Positions 44,724 to 54,299 of a DNA stretch of 57,817 bases are shown here, piece after piece. The position numbers and the translations under genes are program-made. Position 1 is the first letter of the stretch. Each line of letters begins with the position of its first letter. Source of the DNA: Fomitopsis serialis. Its lineage: Eukaryota; Basidiomycota; Agaricomycetes; Polyporales; Fomitopsidaceae. The notes under the pieces are model-generated. The model was not told where the DNA came from. It worked only from the letters and a program-made list of their open reading frames with translations, and did no database searches. The stretch is from the NCBI RefSeq assembly GCF_022376445.1, contig NW_025955208.1:1-57817 (forward strand), written 5' to 3'.

Positions 44724-45426
44724 TCACATGAGCAGCTTGGGGCTATCCACCATCCGAGCGCGCGTGGTCAACGCCTTCAGCGACCGCCAACGCCAGCGGG
44801 AACCCGACTTCTCAAGTCGTCCCAGCGTCATCTTGTGTCCGCGACCCGGCTCCTCTCTAAACACCAGGCCATTCGCAACAGTGCGCCGCAGGCAGTCCAG
44901 CCAGCCCCGAGCCAACAGGGACGGCAAGCACTCGGACACGGGAGCGGGCGTCCCGGGAACACTCAACATCGTCGACTTCCGTGTGTCCTCGGACTCCCAG
45001 ATGATGTTGGGGAACTCATAGGTCAAAGGGCGATCCTTTTGTTTCTCCTCCTTCGCGTAGAACTGGTTCACACCCGCCTCGCTGAAGAAGGTCAGCCGAT
45101 CGTTCTCCGGGAAGCGCAGGACCTGCGCGTCCTTAACAAAGTATGCCTTGCTGGGGTTGCCGTCGCAGTCCTTCCGGAACTGCAGGGTGATGTAGAAGGC
45201 GTGATACACGGGGATGCCAGTGGGGCCGACGGCGGAGTCCTCCTCGCTCTGTTCGAAGAGCGCGGGCCCGGCAGTGAATGCCAATGCGCTATATGTGTAT
45301 AGAGCTCGATGAAGTCGACGAGGAGTTCGATGCGATGCTCCACAGGCGGCAAGCTCGAAGCTACTTGTTGGGAAGCGGTGTTCGGACTAGCGTCCTTCGC
45401 CCAGCCTCCAGTGCACGGATTCTCCC
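44724..45426 (-). pseudogene. Relic of the MYND-protein family without its zinc finger
   Basis: On the minus strand the frame holding PPVEHRIELLVDFIELYTHI (matching AESRLHLLEQFLDAHTRI of the 4.2-kb gene) gives way near 45280 to another frame with LQFRKDCDGNPSKAYFV, TVANGLVFREEPG, then SGSRWRWRSL. These match LAYRNDCGGNPSRSYRV, AAENGFVYRHPRPG and GVGWQWQPF of the intact gene. Upstream the frame stops at 45427-45429 before any ATG or zinc-ligand cysteines. The copy therefore lost its 5' part, including the MYND finger, and carries a frameshift. It shows that the MYND gene is also duplicated across the same locus, in inverted orientation. Confidence 0.8.
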
Positions 45427-47699
45427 TTCACATGATACCCTACGTCACATAAATCAGCGATGGGACCGCAACAGTCGCCACATCACTCACTTGTGAAGAT
45501 CCCATGCCGCCTTCTGACAAGATCACTGCAGTACGCAACTCGATGACACTGCTTGCAAACGGAGAAATGTTGGCCGTCGTTTGGCGCAGCCGAGCAATGG
45601 TTGCACACTGCGCTCTTGTTCCAACAGGACCGGCGTCGGCATTGCGGAACGTGCGACGACTGAGCTCGATCATCGGCGCCGGAGGAGGGCCTGTCGGGAC
45701 CACGCTACTAGCCATCGAGGAGGAATACATATTCGGCGATCGTTCCCTGTCCGCTGCTAGTCAGTTGATATATACTGGGTGCCCGGCCGTGTAGGCTGAA
45801 CCTTCCCTGTCACAAGCATCCTGAGGAGGTATAGTACGGCAGACTCACCACAAGGCTAGGTCCATGATCGGCACCTCATTTGAATTTCGTTGCGTGCCCC
45901 TATACTGTTATTATCGAGGAGGAGGACTCGTCGTATCATGCCAGGGGAACGCACGAATCCGGATTATATGCAACCGTTGCAGTGACGCCTACTCATCGTC
46001 ATCGTGTCTGTCCTCGAGCTTCGATCCATTGTAGCAGAATGGGTTGCCCGGCGAACGGTCTGGCTATTAGTAACTGTCATACGAACCAATGTTCGGGCTG
46101 CCAGTGCCGCGCAAACATTCCAGCTGCGACATCGTTTTGAAATCGTTGCAGCCCCAAAGAAGCCCACACATTGGCGATAGGCCGAGGAAGTGACTGAGAA
46201 TCCACGTCGCCGTGCATACGCTGAGGATGAACTTAGGTGTTCAGCCAGGTTCAACCGAGCGTAAAATCAAGACACGTACCACGTGACCGTTCACCCCGAG
46301 TCCGCCGCGGTCGCGCCGGTCGCCTGCCGATCATCGTCTGACCGCTGGCGCACCTTGAGGCCTTGAGGACTTGAGGCCAACCCAAGGCCAACCGTCCTCC
46401 CTCCGTCAACGGCTTCTTTAGTGGCTGCATAGGAGAGACTATTGAGGCGCACCTCTCGGACGGGTGAGCTGTGTACATCGAGAGCAGGTCGATGTGCAAC
46501 CCAGGCTGATGGGGTGCCGGTGAGCTCCAATCTCCAGCTTCTTCCATATGGCGACGCTTATGATGGATGATCATCAGTTCTTGTCGACCTGCGAGGGCGT
46601 GAGCGACTCTGGGCACAATCCCCTACCATGCCAGGCTAGTCGAGATGTTATGAGAGCGCACAGACGATCGACCATACCGTGCACGAGTCTGCGGGTCTGA
46701 GGGTCTGAGTCGCCCAATGCAACACCAAGAACCCCGGACCCGCCCTGAGGCGCGCCCGCAAGCCATGCAATTGACGTCGCTCGCGGCTCAATTTCATCCG
46801 ACCCCGGCAGTCACATCTCTGCTCATGTCAACCGTGGTCAGGGAATTTGAGGGCCTCAAATGCATCCCGGCTCTAGACCCTCATGATAGAACGAGAAGAT
46901 CCCTCCGAGCCAGACCTGGCGACCCGCTGCCATGCGTCACCCTCCCCCACTCGCTCAACACGAAGCCTTGGTAGGCTTGTAGGCCAGAGCCGGCTTGGAC
47001 GGAGGCCATACCCGTGCTCCCGATGCGGGACTTTATGCGTATAATATGTGCTTCACATGACTGTGTTGTTTCGTTGAAGTACTCTCGCAGCGAACTCCGA
47101 ACCTAGTCGGGCAAGCTGGAACTATGACTACGTTCAAGGTGTAGAGCCGGATTCGGACATAGCGTTGCATCTCGTATGTCCGCCGCCCATCGAACGCTGG
47201 CGCAGTCCCGACGCTCTAGATCTGTGGTTGGTGCTGCGTACCTCCGCATATGTGATTTGATGGCATTCGGTACGTCCCGGTTGATACAGTATGTGGAGCC
47301 TGCTCAACCGCGCCACGGCGTATAGTGTTCGAGGATGACACCGACGCGTGACTGTGCCATCCGTGCAAGCTGCCAGCGCGGACAAAGATTCAGAATCTAG
47401 TCGGTCATCGTCACACATCAATCGCATCGTTTGGTCTCGTGGAAGTGGGCGAGAGTACTCGGGCACCATTGGCTAGCCGCCAGCGAGGCTCGCACATGAC
47501 GCTGATATACCAAGAGTTTCGCATCGAGGCTGCCCAAGATTGAGGTATCTCTGTGCACTCGTCTCGGTGCTGGCTAAGGACCGGCTGGTACACTGCTCTG
47601 ACTTGCTTCAGCTGTTGACCGTGCAGCTGACGGGGTCCCCTACTTTCTAGCGATTTGTGGACATGACGATGATCCCGTGTCAATATCACTCGGTTACAA
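45427..47699. other. No gene recognised (about 2.3 kb)
   Basis: A 96-codon open frame exists on both strands at 45.44-45.79 kb without motifs. Nothing else is seen. This is the right part of the spacer between the inverted arms. Confidence 0.4.
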
Positions 47700-47780
47700 C
47701 GAAGTACTTCGCACTGCCTCCCCCCAGTCTCCACTTCACAGGTATTTCGGCGAAATTGGAACCTATGGCTCTACAACCGC

Positions 47781-48960
47781 TCAAGCCTGGGCATCATCCG
47801 TTGCCTGTGATGCCCAATCATTATTTGCCAGTGCAAACATGTCCCTGAGCAGGGCCTCCTCATCAATGCATTTACGGGACGTCCTCCCCTGACCACCTTC
47901 AGCAGAACGTCCTTATCGACCGCGTACACCCGCTGCGCAAGCAGGCCCGCCTCCTCCAGGTTTCGCGCAACACTCGTACGAGTCTCCCGAAGATAACGGT
48001 CGCGCGCCGTCGCCATGCGCTCCAGTTCGCCTTCTCGATCCCCCTCCTCGTCGCTGTCGTCGCCATCGTCATCATCGCCACCGCCCAGGTCGTTCGCGAT
48101 GTTCTGAATGTGCTGGCCTGACTTGGAGCGGACGATGAAGGCCGGGATCTGGAATCGTACGCAGTTGCGGAGGATGGCGATATCGGTGGCTGTGAAGCGG
48201 TTGTCGAAGATGACGATGATGCAGTTGAAGATGTACAACCCTTGCTCGGTGAAGTACTGCCAGTCGGGAATGGTGAGCGTCCCGGCGCCCGGAACGTCGT
48301 ACCAGACATAGGGCATGTCAGCGCTCACGAACGATATCGGATGTCGTCTCCACGACGCCTGTGGGTGCGGCACCTCTGTCCTTGTTACGAAGACCACGGA
48401 GGGCATTGATGAGCGACGACTTGCCGCTGCCAGCAATGCCGGCAACTGCAAAGTGGAAGAAGCCAGGCCGGTAGCCCAGTCTTTGCTTGGTCGCCTCGTA
48501 CTGCGCCTGGGTAGGGACGAGCATCGGCCGTATGCCTTCACGCAGCTGCCTCTCCGCCTCCTCTCTCCCCTCACGTGCTGCCGCCGCCGCTTTTTCGGCT
48601 TCCATTTGTGCGTGCTGCGCCTTTCGCTCGTTCTGCCGTGCCTTCCTAGCCGAGGCTGCAGCCTCTGCGCGTTCCTCTCTGGCCTCCCTCGTATCCTCCT
48701 GCAGCCTGCGTATAGATCGTGCAGCTCTTCGTACGCTCCTCTGTGAATTGTCTCGCCTCGTCCACGCGTCGCATCGCTTCACTCACTTGCCGTCTGAGCT
48801 GATCCTGCTCACGCGTCATGTCTTCCACCTTCTTCCTCGAAGCCTCCGTCACATCTTTCTGCGACGTGGTCTCCTGTTGCTGCATAGCTGCCTGGAGCAG
48901 CTGTTCCTGCCTCTGGATTCGTTCCTCCAACAAGCGTATCTGGGACGCGCTGCCTCCCAT
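47781..48960 (-). pseudogene. IRG-like GTPase K, decayed inverted copy of J
   Basis: Begins MGGSASQ at 48960, again an N-myristoylation-type start, with the coiled coil in frame until one base is lost near 48727 (ACGAAGAG against ACGAAAGAG in J). The G1 region (GIAGSGKSS, TGVVETT) follows in a second frame. An 11-base deletion near 48330 removes the YPDP region and shifts frame. WYDVPGAGT, DNRFTATDIAIL and VRSK follow in a third frame, and another single-base loss near 47885 disrupts the tail. The acidic linker is shorter than in J (GDDDDGDDSDEEGD). Several independent lesions make this a pseudogene. Confidence 0.88.
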
Positions 48961-49670
48961 TCTGGCAGATGGAACTCGACGTATTAATTATCTTGTCTCT
49001 GTAACGCCGCATGGTTAGTGATACAGTTCATATCGGATTGCTAATCACAAAACATAGAATGCTCACTGGGGAATTTGTCGCCGCGCAGCGGTCTCGCCGT
49101 CGGTATGGGAAGGTCAAGACATTCCGATGAGCGTTGAGAACTATAAAACCCGCTTGGATTCATATGCACTCACGATTTCGCAGGATCAAGGTTTGAGTTC
49201 AAGCGGGCGCCATCCTTGAATCACCACGCATCACAGGGCTGGCCGAAATGAAGCTTCTTGATTACCACCCTCCTGTACGCAACTGTAGTGCGGATCTCCG
49301 CATGCATGTATGCTGCGCCGCAAATGGCGAGAATCCGCAGATGAGTCTGGTAAGTGCCGTTTGAGGCTGTCGGATCGATGCAGCACTCATACCAATCGAC
49401 TACAATTATTCTGCGCGTATAGATATATATGTACAGGGAGTCCGGGGCAGGCCCAGCCAGACCAGTGTGATCACGATCAACTTCGTACGTGTACTGTCTA
49501 CATAGGGCTTCGCCCTCAGTGACCACAAAAGGGAATAAACAAACAAACAAACTTCGTACGTAGACGATATGAGAGCGTGCAGATCATACCGATTTCGATC
49601 CAGACACGGAAGTGCTAACATCTGAGGTATGAATATATGACGGGTCGCGGCGAAGGGTTGACAGGAAGTG

Positions 49671-50678
49671 TCAGGTGTCTGTACTTGCTTTCTGGCGACG
49701 TGCCTCAGCAAGAAGGTCACGAAGCAGCTTCTCTTCGTCGATGCCGTCCATGACCGGTCGTCCCTTCACCATCCGAGCAAGAGTGTCCTTGTCGACCATG
49801 TACACTCGTTGCTCAGGTAACCCCGCGGCCACCAAGTTCCGGGCTATGCTCGCGCGGATTTCCTGGATGTACATCTCGCGCGCTCGTTTCGAGATTCCCG
49901 CATCGTCGTCGTCGTCGGTATCAGGCATGTCTCTGGCAAGGTTCTGGATGTGCTGAGTAGCCTTGGAGCGCACGATAAAGGCTGAAATCCCGAAGCGGGT
50001 GGAGTCGCGTAGTACAGTGCCGATGTCCGTGGAAATGAGACGACTGTCGAACAGGACGATGAGGAACTCGGCCTGTGTAGGCTCAACGACAGGGCGAATG
50101 CCCCTGCACAAGTTGTCCTCCGCGTCCAGTTGTTCAATACGAGTACCAGAAGCAGTGACCTCCGCGCCACGAAGCCCCTGAAAAGTCTCCTCCTCCTCCT
50201 GCCTAGCCTTACTCGCCTCGACGATGGCTCGACTGCGCTCCTCAAGGGCTCGACTGTCGTGCTCTTCCACTCGCCTTCTCTCCTCCTCGGTCCCCTGTCG
50301 GTCCAGCTCGGTACTCCTGAAGTCGCCATCAGCCATGCTCTTGGTGTCTTCGGCGGAGTATGGATCCGGACTATTTCGTCGTCGGGAGCTCTCTTCCATT
50401 ATCGATAATTGTGTTTCAACTCGCTGGCGCGCTTCCTGTGCCGCTCGGAAGGCGTCTGCCGCCTCAGCGGTATTCGCTCTCATAGCGTTGAGCATCGCGT
50501 CCCCCTTCTGAAGGCAGGCCTGCAGTGCTTCGATCCGGGATCTGATCCTCGCTGTGTTACGGTCGTTACGACGACCCAGGAAGCGTTCTCTCGTGTTGTT
50601 GAAGAGGGCGTCGAACAAAAGAACCACTGCATCATTTCTGGCGACTGTAGCTGCGACCGTTTCAAACCGCGAACTCAT
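49671..50678 (-). CDS. IRG-like protein L with G1-G3 deleted
   Basis: Open frame of 335 residues, the inverted copy of gene I. The N-terminus differs (MSSRFETVAATVARNDAVV, no MG, weak hydrophobic stretch), then the coiled-coil region aligns with I. At residue about 205 the reading jumps from TQAEF straight to LIVLF, missing about 94 residues (282 bases) that hold the P-loop, TGxxETT and WYDVPGAGT in gene I. The rest (STDI, FIVRSKATQH, acidic linker, REMYIQEIRASIARNL, helical tail) stays in frame to the stop. It cannot bind nucleotide by the family mechanism but could still make coiled-coil and tail contacts. It is either a relic whose frame happens to be open or a dominant-negative type regulator. 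TATAAAG at 50824-50818 is kept. Confidence 0.7.
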   Translation of the reverse strand: MSSRFETVAATVARNDAVVLLFDALFNNTRERFLGRRNDRNTARIRSRIEALQACLQKGDAMLNAMRANTAEAADAFRAAQEARQRVETQLSIMEESSRRRNSPDPYSAEDTKSMADGDFRSTELDRQGTEEERRRVEEHDSRALEERSRAIVEASKARQEEEETFQGLRGAEVTASGTRIEQLDAEDNLCRGIRPVVEPTQAEFLIVLFDSRLISTDIGTVLRDSTRFGISAFIVRSKATQHIQNLARDMPDTDDDDDAGISKRAREMYIQEIRASIARNLVAAGLPEQRVYMVDKDTLARMVKGRPVMDGIDEEKLLRDLLAEARRQKASTDT

Positions 50679-51618
50679 AGCTAGGAAGCAGTTACAGTAG
50701 ACGAGGTATGCGCGTCATTCAGTATCCTGCGAAACTCAAGGTTGATTACGCACCGATTTCGAGACAACAGGTACTAGTCGTCAGAGGACCTGAGGACGCG
50801 CAAGATTGCCGCGAGGGCTTTATAGGTGGCAAGATCGACTTTCAGCTCTCTTGTTGTGTGTGAACGATATGGCGGTTATGGTTACGGCGACAATGAACCC
50901 ACACACTGCGATCTCCCTGAAGGCCTGACAGGCTATGCCGACTTTAGTCAACGGAAGCGCACCATGGTCAATATGGACCGGTGACACGGAATATGAAACA
51001 TCAATGAGGGATGTGCTTCCACTCGTGCCACACAACGAGGAGATTGAGTTCGGGCTTCGCAACAGCAGTTTCAGGGCACATACAGATGCGGGACGGCTGC
51101 TTAGAAACGGAAGCGGGCTGACATGAACGAAACACCTCAACTCTGCTGCAGTGGCCTCCCGTTGCGACTCCAGAGTATACGACAAGGGAGAGGACAATCG
51201 GAACGGTCATCATCCGGCTGGGAAACGGTGCGAACTTACTTAGCTTCAATATGACAATATCGCACCGCAGGTTCTAGCTGCGCTGCAACCACGGGGCGAC
51301 TGAGAAGGGCATTCAGTTACAGTCAACGGCCAAATGAGAAGCACACTCACCCTACGCCCAACGGTGCTCGATATGTGCCCGAATCTCGCATGACTTGGGG
51401 GAGTGAGCAGCGCCGATGCGGCACTACATATCTAGTCCTTCGTGGTTCGCAGACGCGGCGTGCTTTCTGCACAAAACCGTTACCCGTACATATGTCTTGA
51501 CTGCGCCGAATCACACTGGGAATATGTTGCAAAACAGCATTCAACGATCTCTCGAGAACAACAGTGAAGGTTACAAACAAGCAGGACGTGATCATGAGCA
51601 ACGGCTGGAGGACTCATT
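50679..51618. other. Intergenic between L and H
   Basis: Holds the L promoter. A minus-strand open frame (50820-51197) with hydrophobic parts has no recognised motif. No other gene is seen. Confidence 0.4.
50818..50824 (-). promoter_or_regulatory. TATA box of L
   Basis: On the minus strand TATAAAGCCCT, identical to that of gene I, about 140 bases upstream of the L start. Confidence 0.45.
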
Positions 51619-52919
51619 TCATAGGCTCGGCCCGACAGCCGTGACCGAGGCCAACCCGAGATCGGACAGTTTGGTGGACAACGACATGTCCGTCTGCCAC
51701 TCACTCTCACTGCCCACCGACATCGTCACCTCCGACTCGTCCGACTCGTCAGCCTGAGGCGGTGCCAGCTCGAACATGCGCCGGAGCAATGCCTTCTCGT
51801 CAATCCCGCTCGGGCTTCCCCCACGGACGATCTTCACGAGCACGTCCTTGTCGACGAGGTACACCGGCTGCGGGGGCAGGCCCGCCGCCTGCAGGTCCCA
51901 CTTCACGATCTCGCGCGAGTTTTGCACGTATCGCGCGCGTGCCTTCTCCTTTCGCTGATCCATGTCCAGAACGTCCTCTTCCGCATCGTTGTCGTCTGCA
52001 TCCGCACCGCCCATGTCACTGGCAAGGTTCTGGATGTGCTGGCTCGACTTGGAGCGCACGACCAAGGTCGGGATTTGGAAGCGCGTGCAGCTCCGGAGGA
52101 TCGCGACATCAGTGGCGGTGAAGCGGTTTTCGAAGACGACGACGACGCAGTCGAACACGTAGAGCCCCATGTCGGTAAAGTACTGCCAGTCGGGGACGGA
52201 CAGCGTCCCCGCGCCGGGCACGTCGTACCACACGTACGGCACGCCTGCGCTCGGGTCGGGGTAGCGAGTGATTTCCGCTGTGGTCTCCACGATACCGGTG
52301 GGCGCAGCGCCCCTGTCCTTGTTGCGCAGTCCGCGCCAGGCGTTGATGAGCGACGACTTGCCGCTGCCCGACACGCCCGCGACTGCAAAGTGGAAGAGGC
52401 TCTCCGATAGCCAAACTTGCGCTTGGTCGCCTCGCGCTGCGCCTGCGTCGGGACGATGAACGGCTGCACGCCCTCGCGCAGTTGTTTCTCTGCAGCCTCC
52501 TTGGCCTCACGCGCGGCGGTACCAGCCTTGTCTGCCTCCTCCCGTGCGCTCCTCGCATCCTGCCCCTCCCTGTGCGCCTGACGCGCCTCAGCATCCGCGC
52601 GAGCCCGGTCGTCGTTCGCGCGGCGCATCTGTTCTTCGAGCCTGCCGATCGCCTCGCGCATCTGCTCCGCCTGCGCGACCGCTGCCCGGCGCGCCTCCTC
52701 CGCCTGGCGCACGGCATCCTCCATGCGCCGCGTCGCCTCCTGCTGCTCGCGCGCCATCTCCTCCGCCTTCTTCAGTGTCTCCTCGGCACGTTTGAGCGCG
52801 TCCGCAGAGCCCTGCACGATTTGCTGCTGCTGCAGTTGGATGAGGACGTCCCGCTGGCTCTTCATCTCGTCCGCCATCTCCTGGAACCTGGAGTTCATCT
52901 TCGATTCCTCGTTTCCCAT
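51619..52919 (-). pseudogene. IRG-like GTPase H, frameshifted inverted copy of G
   Basis: Starts MGNEESK at 52919 with the coiled coil intact through REAKEAAEKQL; the sister G has a stop at that GAG codon. One base is missing near 52405 (TATCGGAGAG against TATCGGGAGAG in G), just before the P-loop. After the shift the whole G domain (SGSGKSS, TGIVETT, WYDVPGAGT, ENRFTATDVAIL, VVRSK), an acidic linker and the Ser/Glu/Asp-rich tail are open to 51619. The lesion is in a G run, so an assembly error must be excluded; if it is one, H is an intact gene. H keeps a MDQRKEKARARYVQ segment that G lacks. Confidence 0.82.
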
Positions 52920-53111
52920 TGTGTCGACGTCAGGTATGCACGGTGACCTGGGTATCTTAATCACGATGTACGATGCCCCTCAGGAACGCGGCTGCTCTCT
53001 GGGCGAGTGCTACGTACCTGTGTTGAGCGTCCTTGCGTAGGGCACAGTAGACGTATCGCCGAGTCAAAGTCGTCGAGGTCGATCGAGGAGCTCGTCTCGA
53101 GGACTTTGCAC

Positions 53112-53251
53112 CGAGCGACAGGTCGACACGGAAGTGGGAGACGGGCGAGAATAAGGTTGGCGCATCCTGGACCACTGCGGCGCTGCCCGAAACCTTCTAT
53201 GACGGGGGTCTCGGACTGGACGCCCGAGTATAACTGGGACACAAATCCGCT
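53112..53251 (+). repeat. R element, copy 2 (upstream of gene H)
   Basis: Close match to 32366-32506 on the same strand, including the block GGCGCTGCCCGAAACCTTCT. It lies beyond the inverted gene-proximal promoter of H (52920-53044), which matches 32516-32633 only in reverse complement. Confidence 0.75.
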
Positions 53252-53460
53252 CCGCCAGGCGATGGCCTCTGATATCTCTACAACGTCAGCTGCCTCTTTC
53301 ATGGACAACAGTGTTGAATGCCATGTAGTCTGTAGGTGACTCGTAGGTCTTCTCGAGATCAATGTCATTACGCCCAGCAACGAATGGTGTTATCAAGGAG
53401 ACACACCAAATACTCAGCTGAGCACCATGCGATTGCTCATCTCTTCCTTCCCTGGTCATC

Positions 53461-53990
53461 ATGATGCGGACTCTACTCACCAGTGTTAATGCCGTCCCCG
53501 CCGTTTCTCTTTACTTTGGCAGTCACTGCATCAGCTCCATCATCGTCTTTTCAATCTTCCGGACACAAGAACTCGGGCGTCAAGCGATGGAATGGCAGGC
53601 GATTCCTTCCCAAACCTTCATGCCGACACGCCCCCGTCCCCTGACTATTCCGCCATATGCGCAGCCATGTAAAACTCGGATGAGTTCCTCACCTCTCGGT
53701 TCTCTGTTGGTTTAGTGACTGGTAATGCCGTTGGTGGTGCTGCGGATAGACAGTCTCGGTCGCCGTCTTACCATCCAACGGCTTGCTGTTCGATTGCAAC
53801 TTCGGTGTGATGAGGGGGAACGGACGGTGACGTCGCCGCCGACAACCTGACACTCGTTGTAAGTCCCGGATCGCTTCAGTTTCGAAGCTGTTCACACTCG
53901 AGGGTCTGATATTGGAACAGCGAAGGGTTACAAAGTGGTACGTAGCACGGTATGGTTCATTACCGATCTCGAGTTGACCCGAACACTCGC
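53461..53990 (+). pseudogene. Fragment of the beta-lactamase-fold gene
   Basis: Plus-strand copy of the first exon and first intron of the 28.2-30.4 kb gene. It has the start region (ATGATGCGGACTCTACTCACC), SLYFGSH, the proline-rich PSPDHP region out of frame, the GGTGTGATGAGGGGGAACG block and the exon end. The catalytic SxxK codons are disrupted and all later exons are missing. At the position of the stop codon in the long copy this fragment has TGG. Confidence 0.8.
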
Positions 53991-54059
53991 AAGGGACGAC
54001 CCCAAGCCGTGGCAGCATATTCGGACTGTGGGTAATGGCATGCAAAACAACCACAGCTG

Positions 54060-54290
54060 GGACGGGAAGGATGCTTGGGAGAGGGCGCGTGGACAACACG
54101 TCCAGGAGACACGCGCGAACGTAGCGCAGAACATAGCGGCTTGCCGGATTGCTTGCGCAGCGGGTGTATACGGCCGACAAGCCTGAGGAGTGGTAAGGCA
54201 GCAACCTGAGGACACAGTTGACGATTGGGACCTATTGGTCGATCTTCTGGACGAAGCTCGGAAGAGACGTCTGACGTGGATGTCGGTCAC
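54060..54290 (+). pseudogene. C-terminal relic of an IRG-like GTPase
   Basis: The plus strand reads ERARGQHVQETRANVAQNI, then with shifts a degenerate LPxCLRSG stretch, then DDWDLLVDLLDEARKRRL. This matches ERAREMYIQETRASVTRNL ... EELLHDLLAEAQRR of gene I. Only the helical tail survives. It lies just beyond the beta-lactamase fragment, outside the matched inverted arm. Confidence 0.7.
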
Positions 54291-54299
54291 GGTCCAGGA

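Larger units (their letters stand above)
47700..53990 (-). repeat. Right arm of the large inverted duplication
   Basis: Read on the minus strand it carries a fragment of the beta-lactamase gene, then copies of G (here H), I (L) and J (K), in the order of the left arm. Flanks also match: the DNA downstream of K (47.70-47.78) pairs with that downstream of J. F is missing, every GTPase copy in this arm is damaged, and the arm is about 2 kb shorter than the left one. Confidence 0.85.

Noticed and set aside
45440..45794. Opposed 96-codon open frames near 45.5 kb
   Set aside because: Neither product has a motif, and the region is next to a decayed gene.
49535..49552. AAAC tandem run
   Set aside because: A short simple repeat of four units in intergenic DNA; no sign of a mobile element.
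50820..51249. Minus-strand hydrophobic open frames upstream of L
   Set aside because: Thought of as a transporter fragment, but no family block could be matched and no continuation was found.
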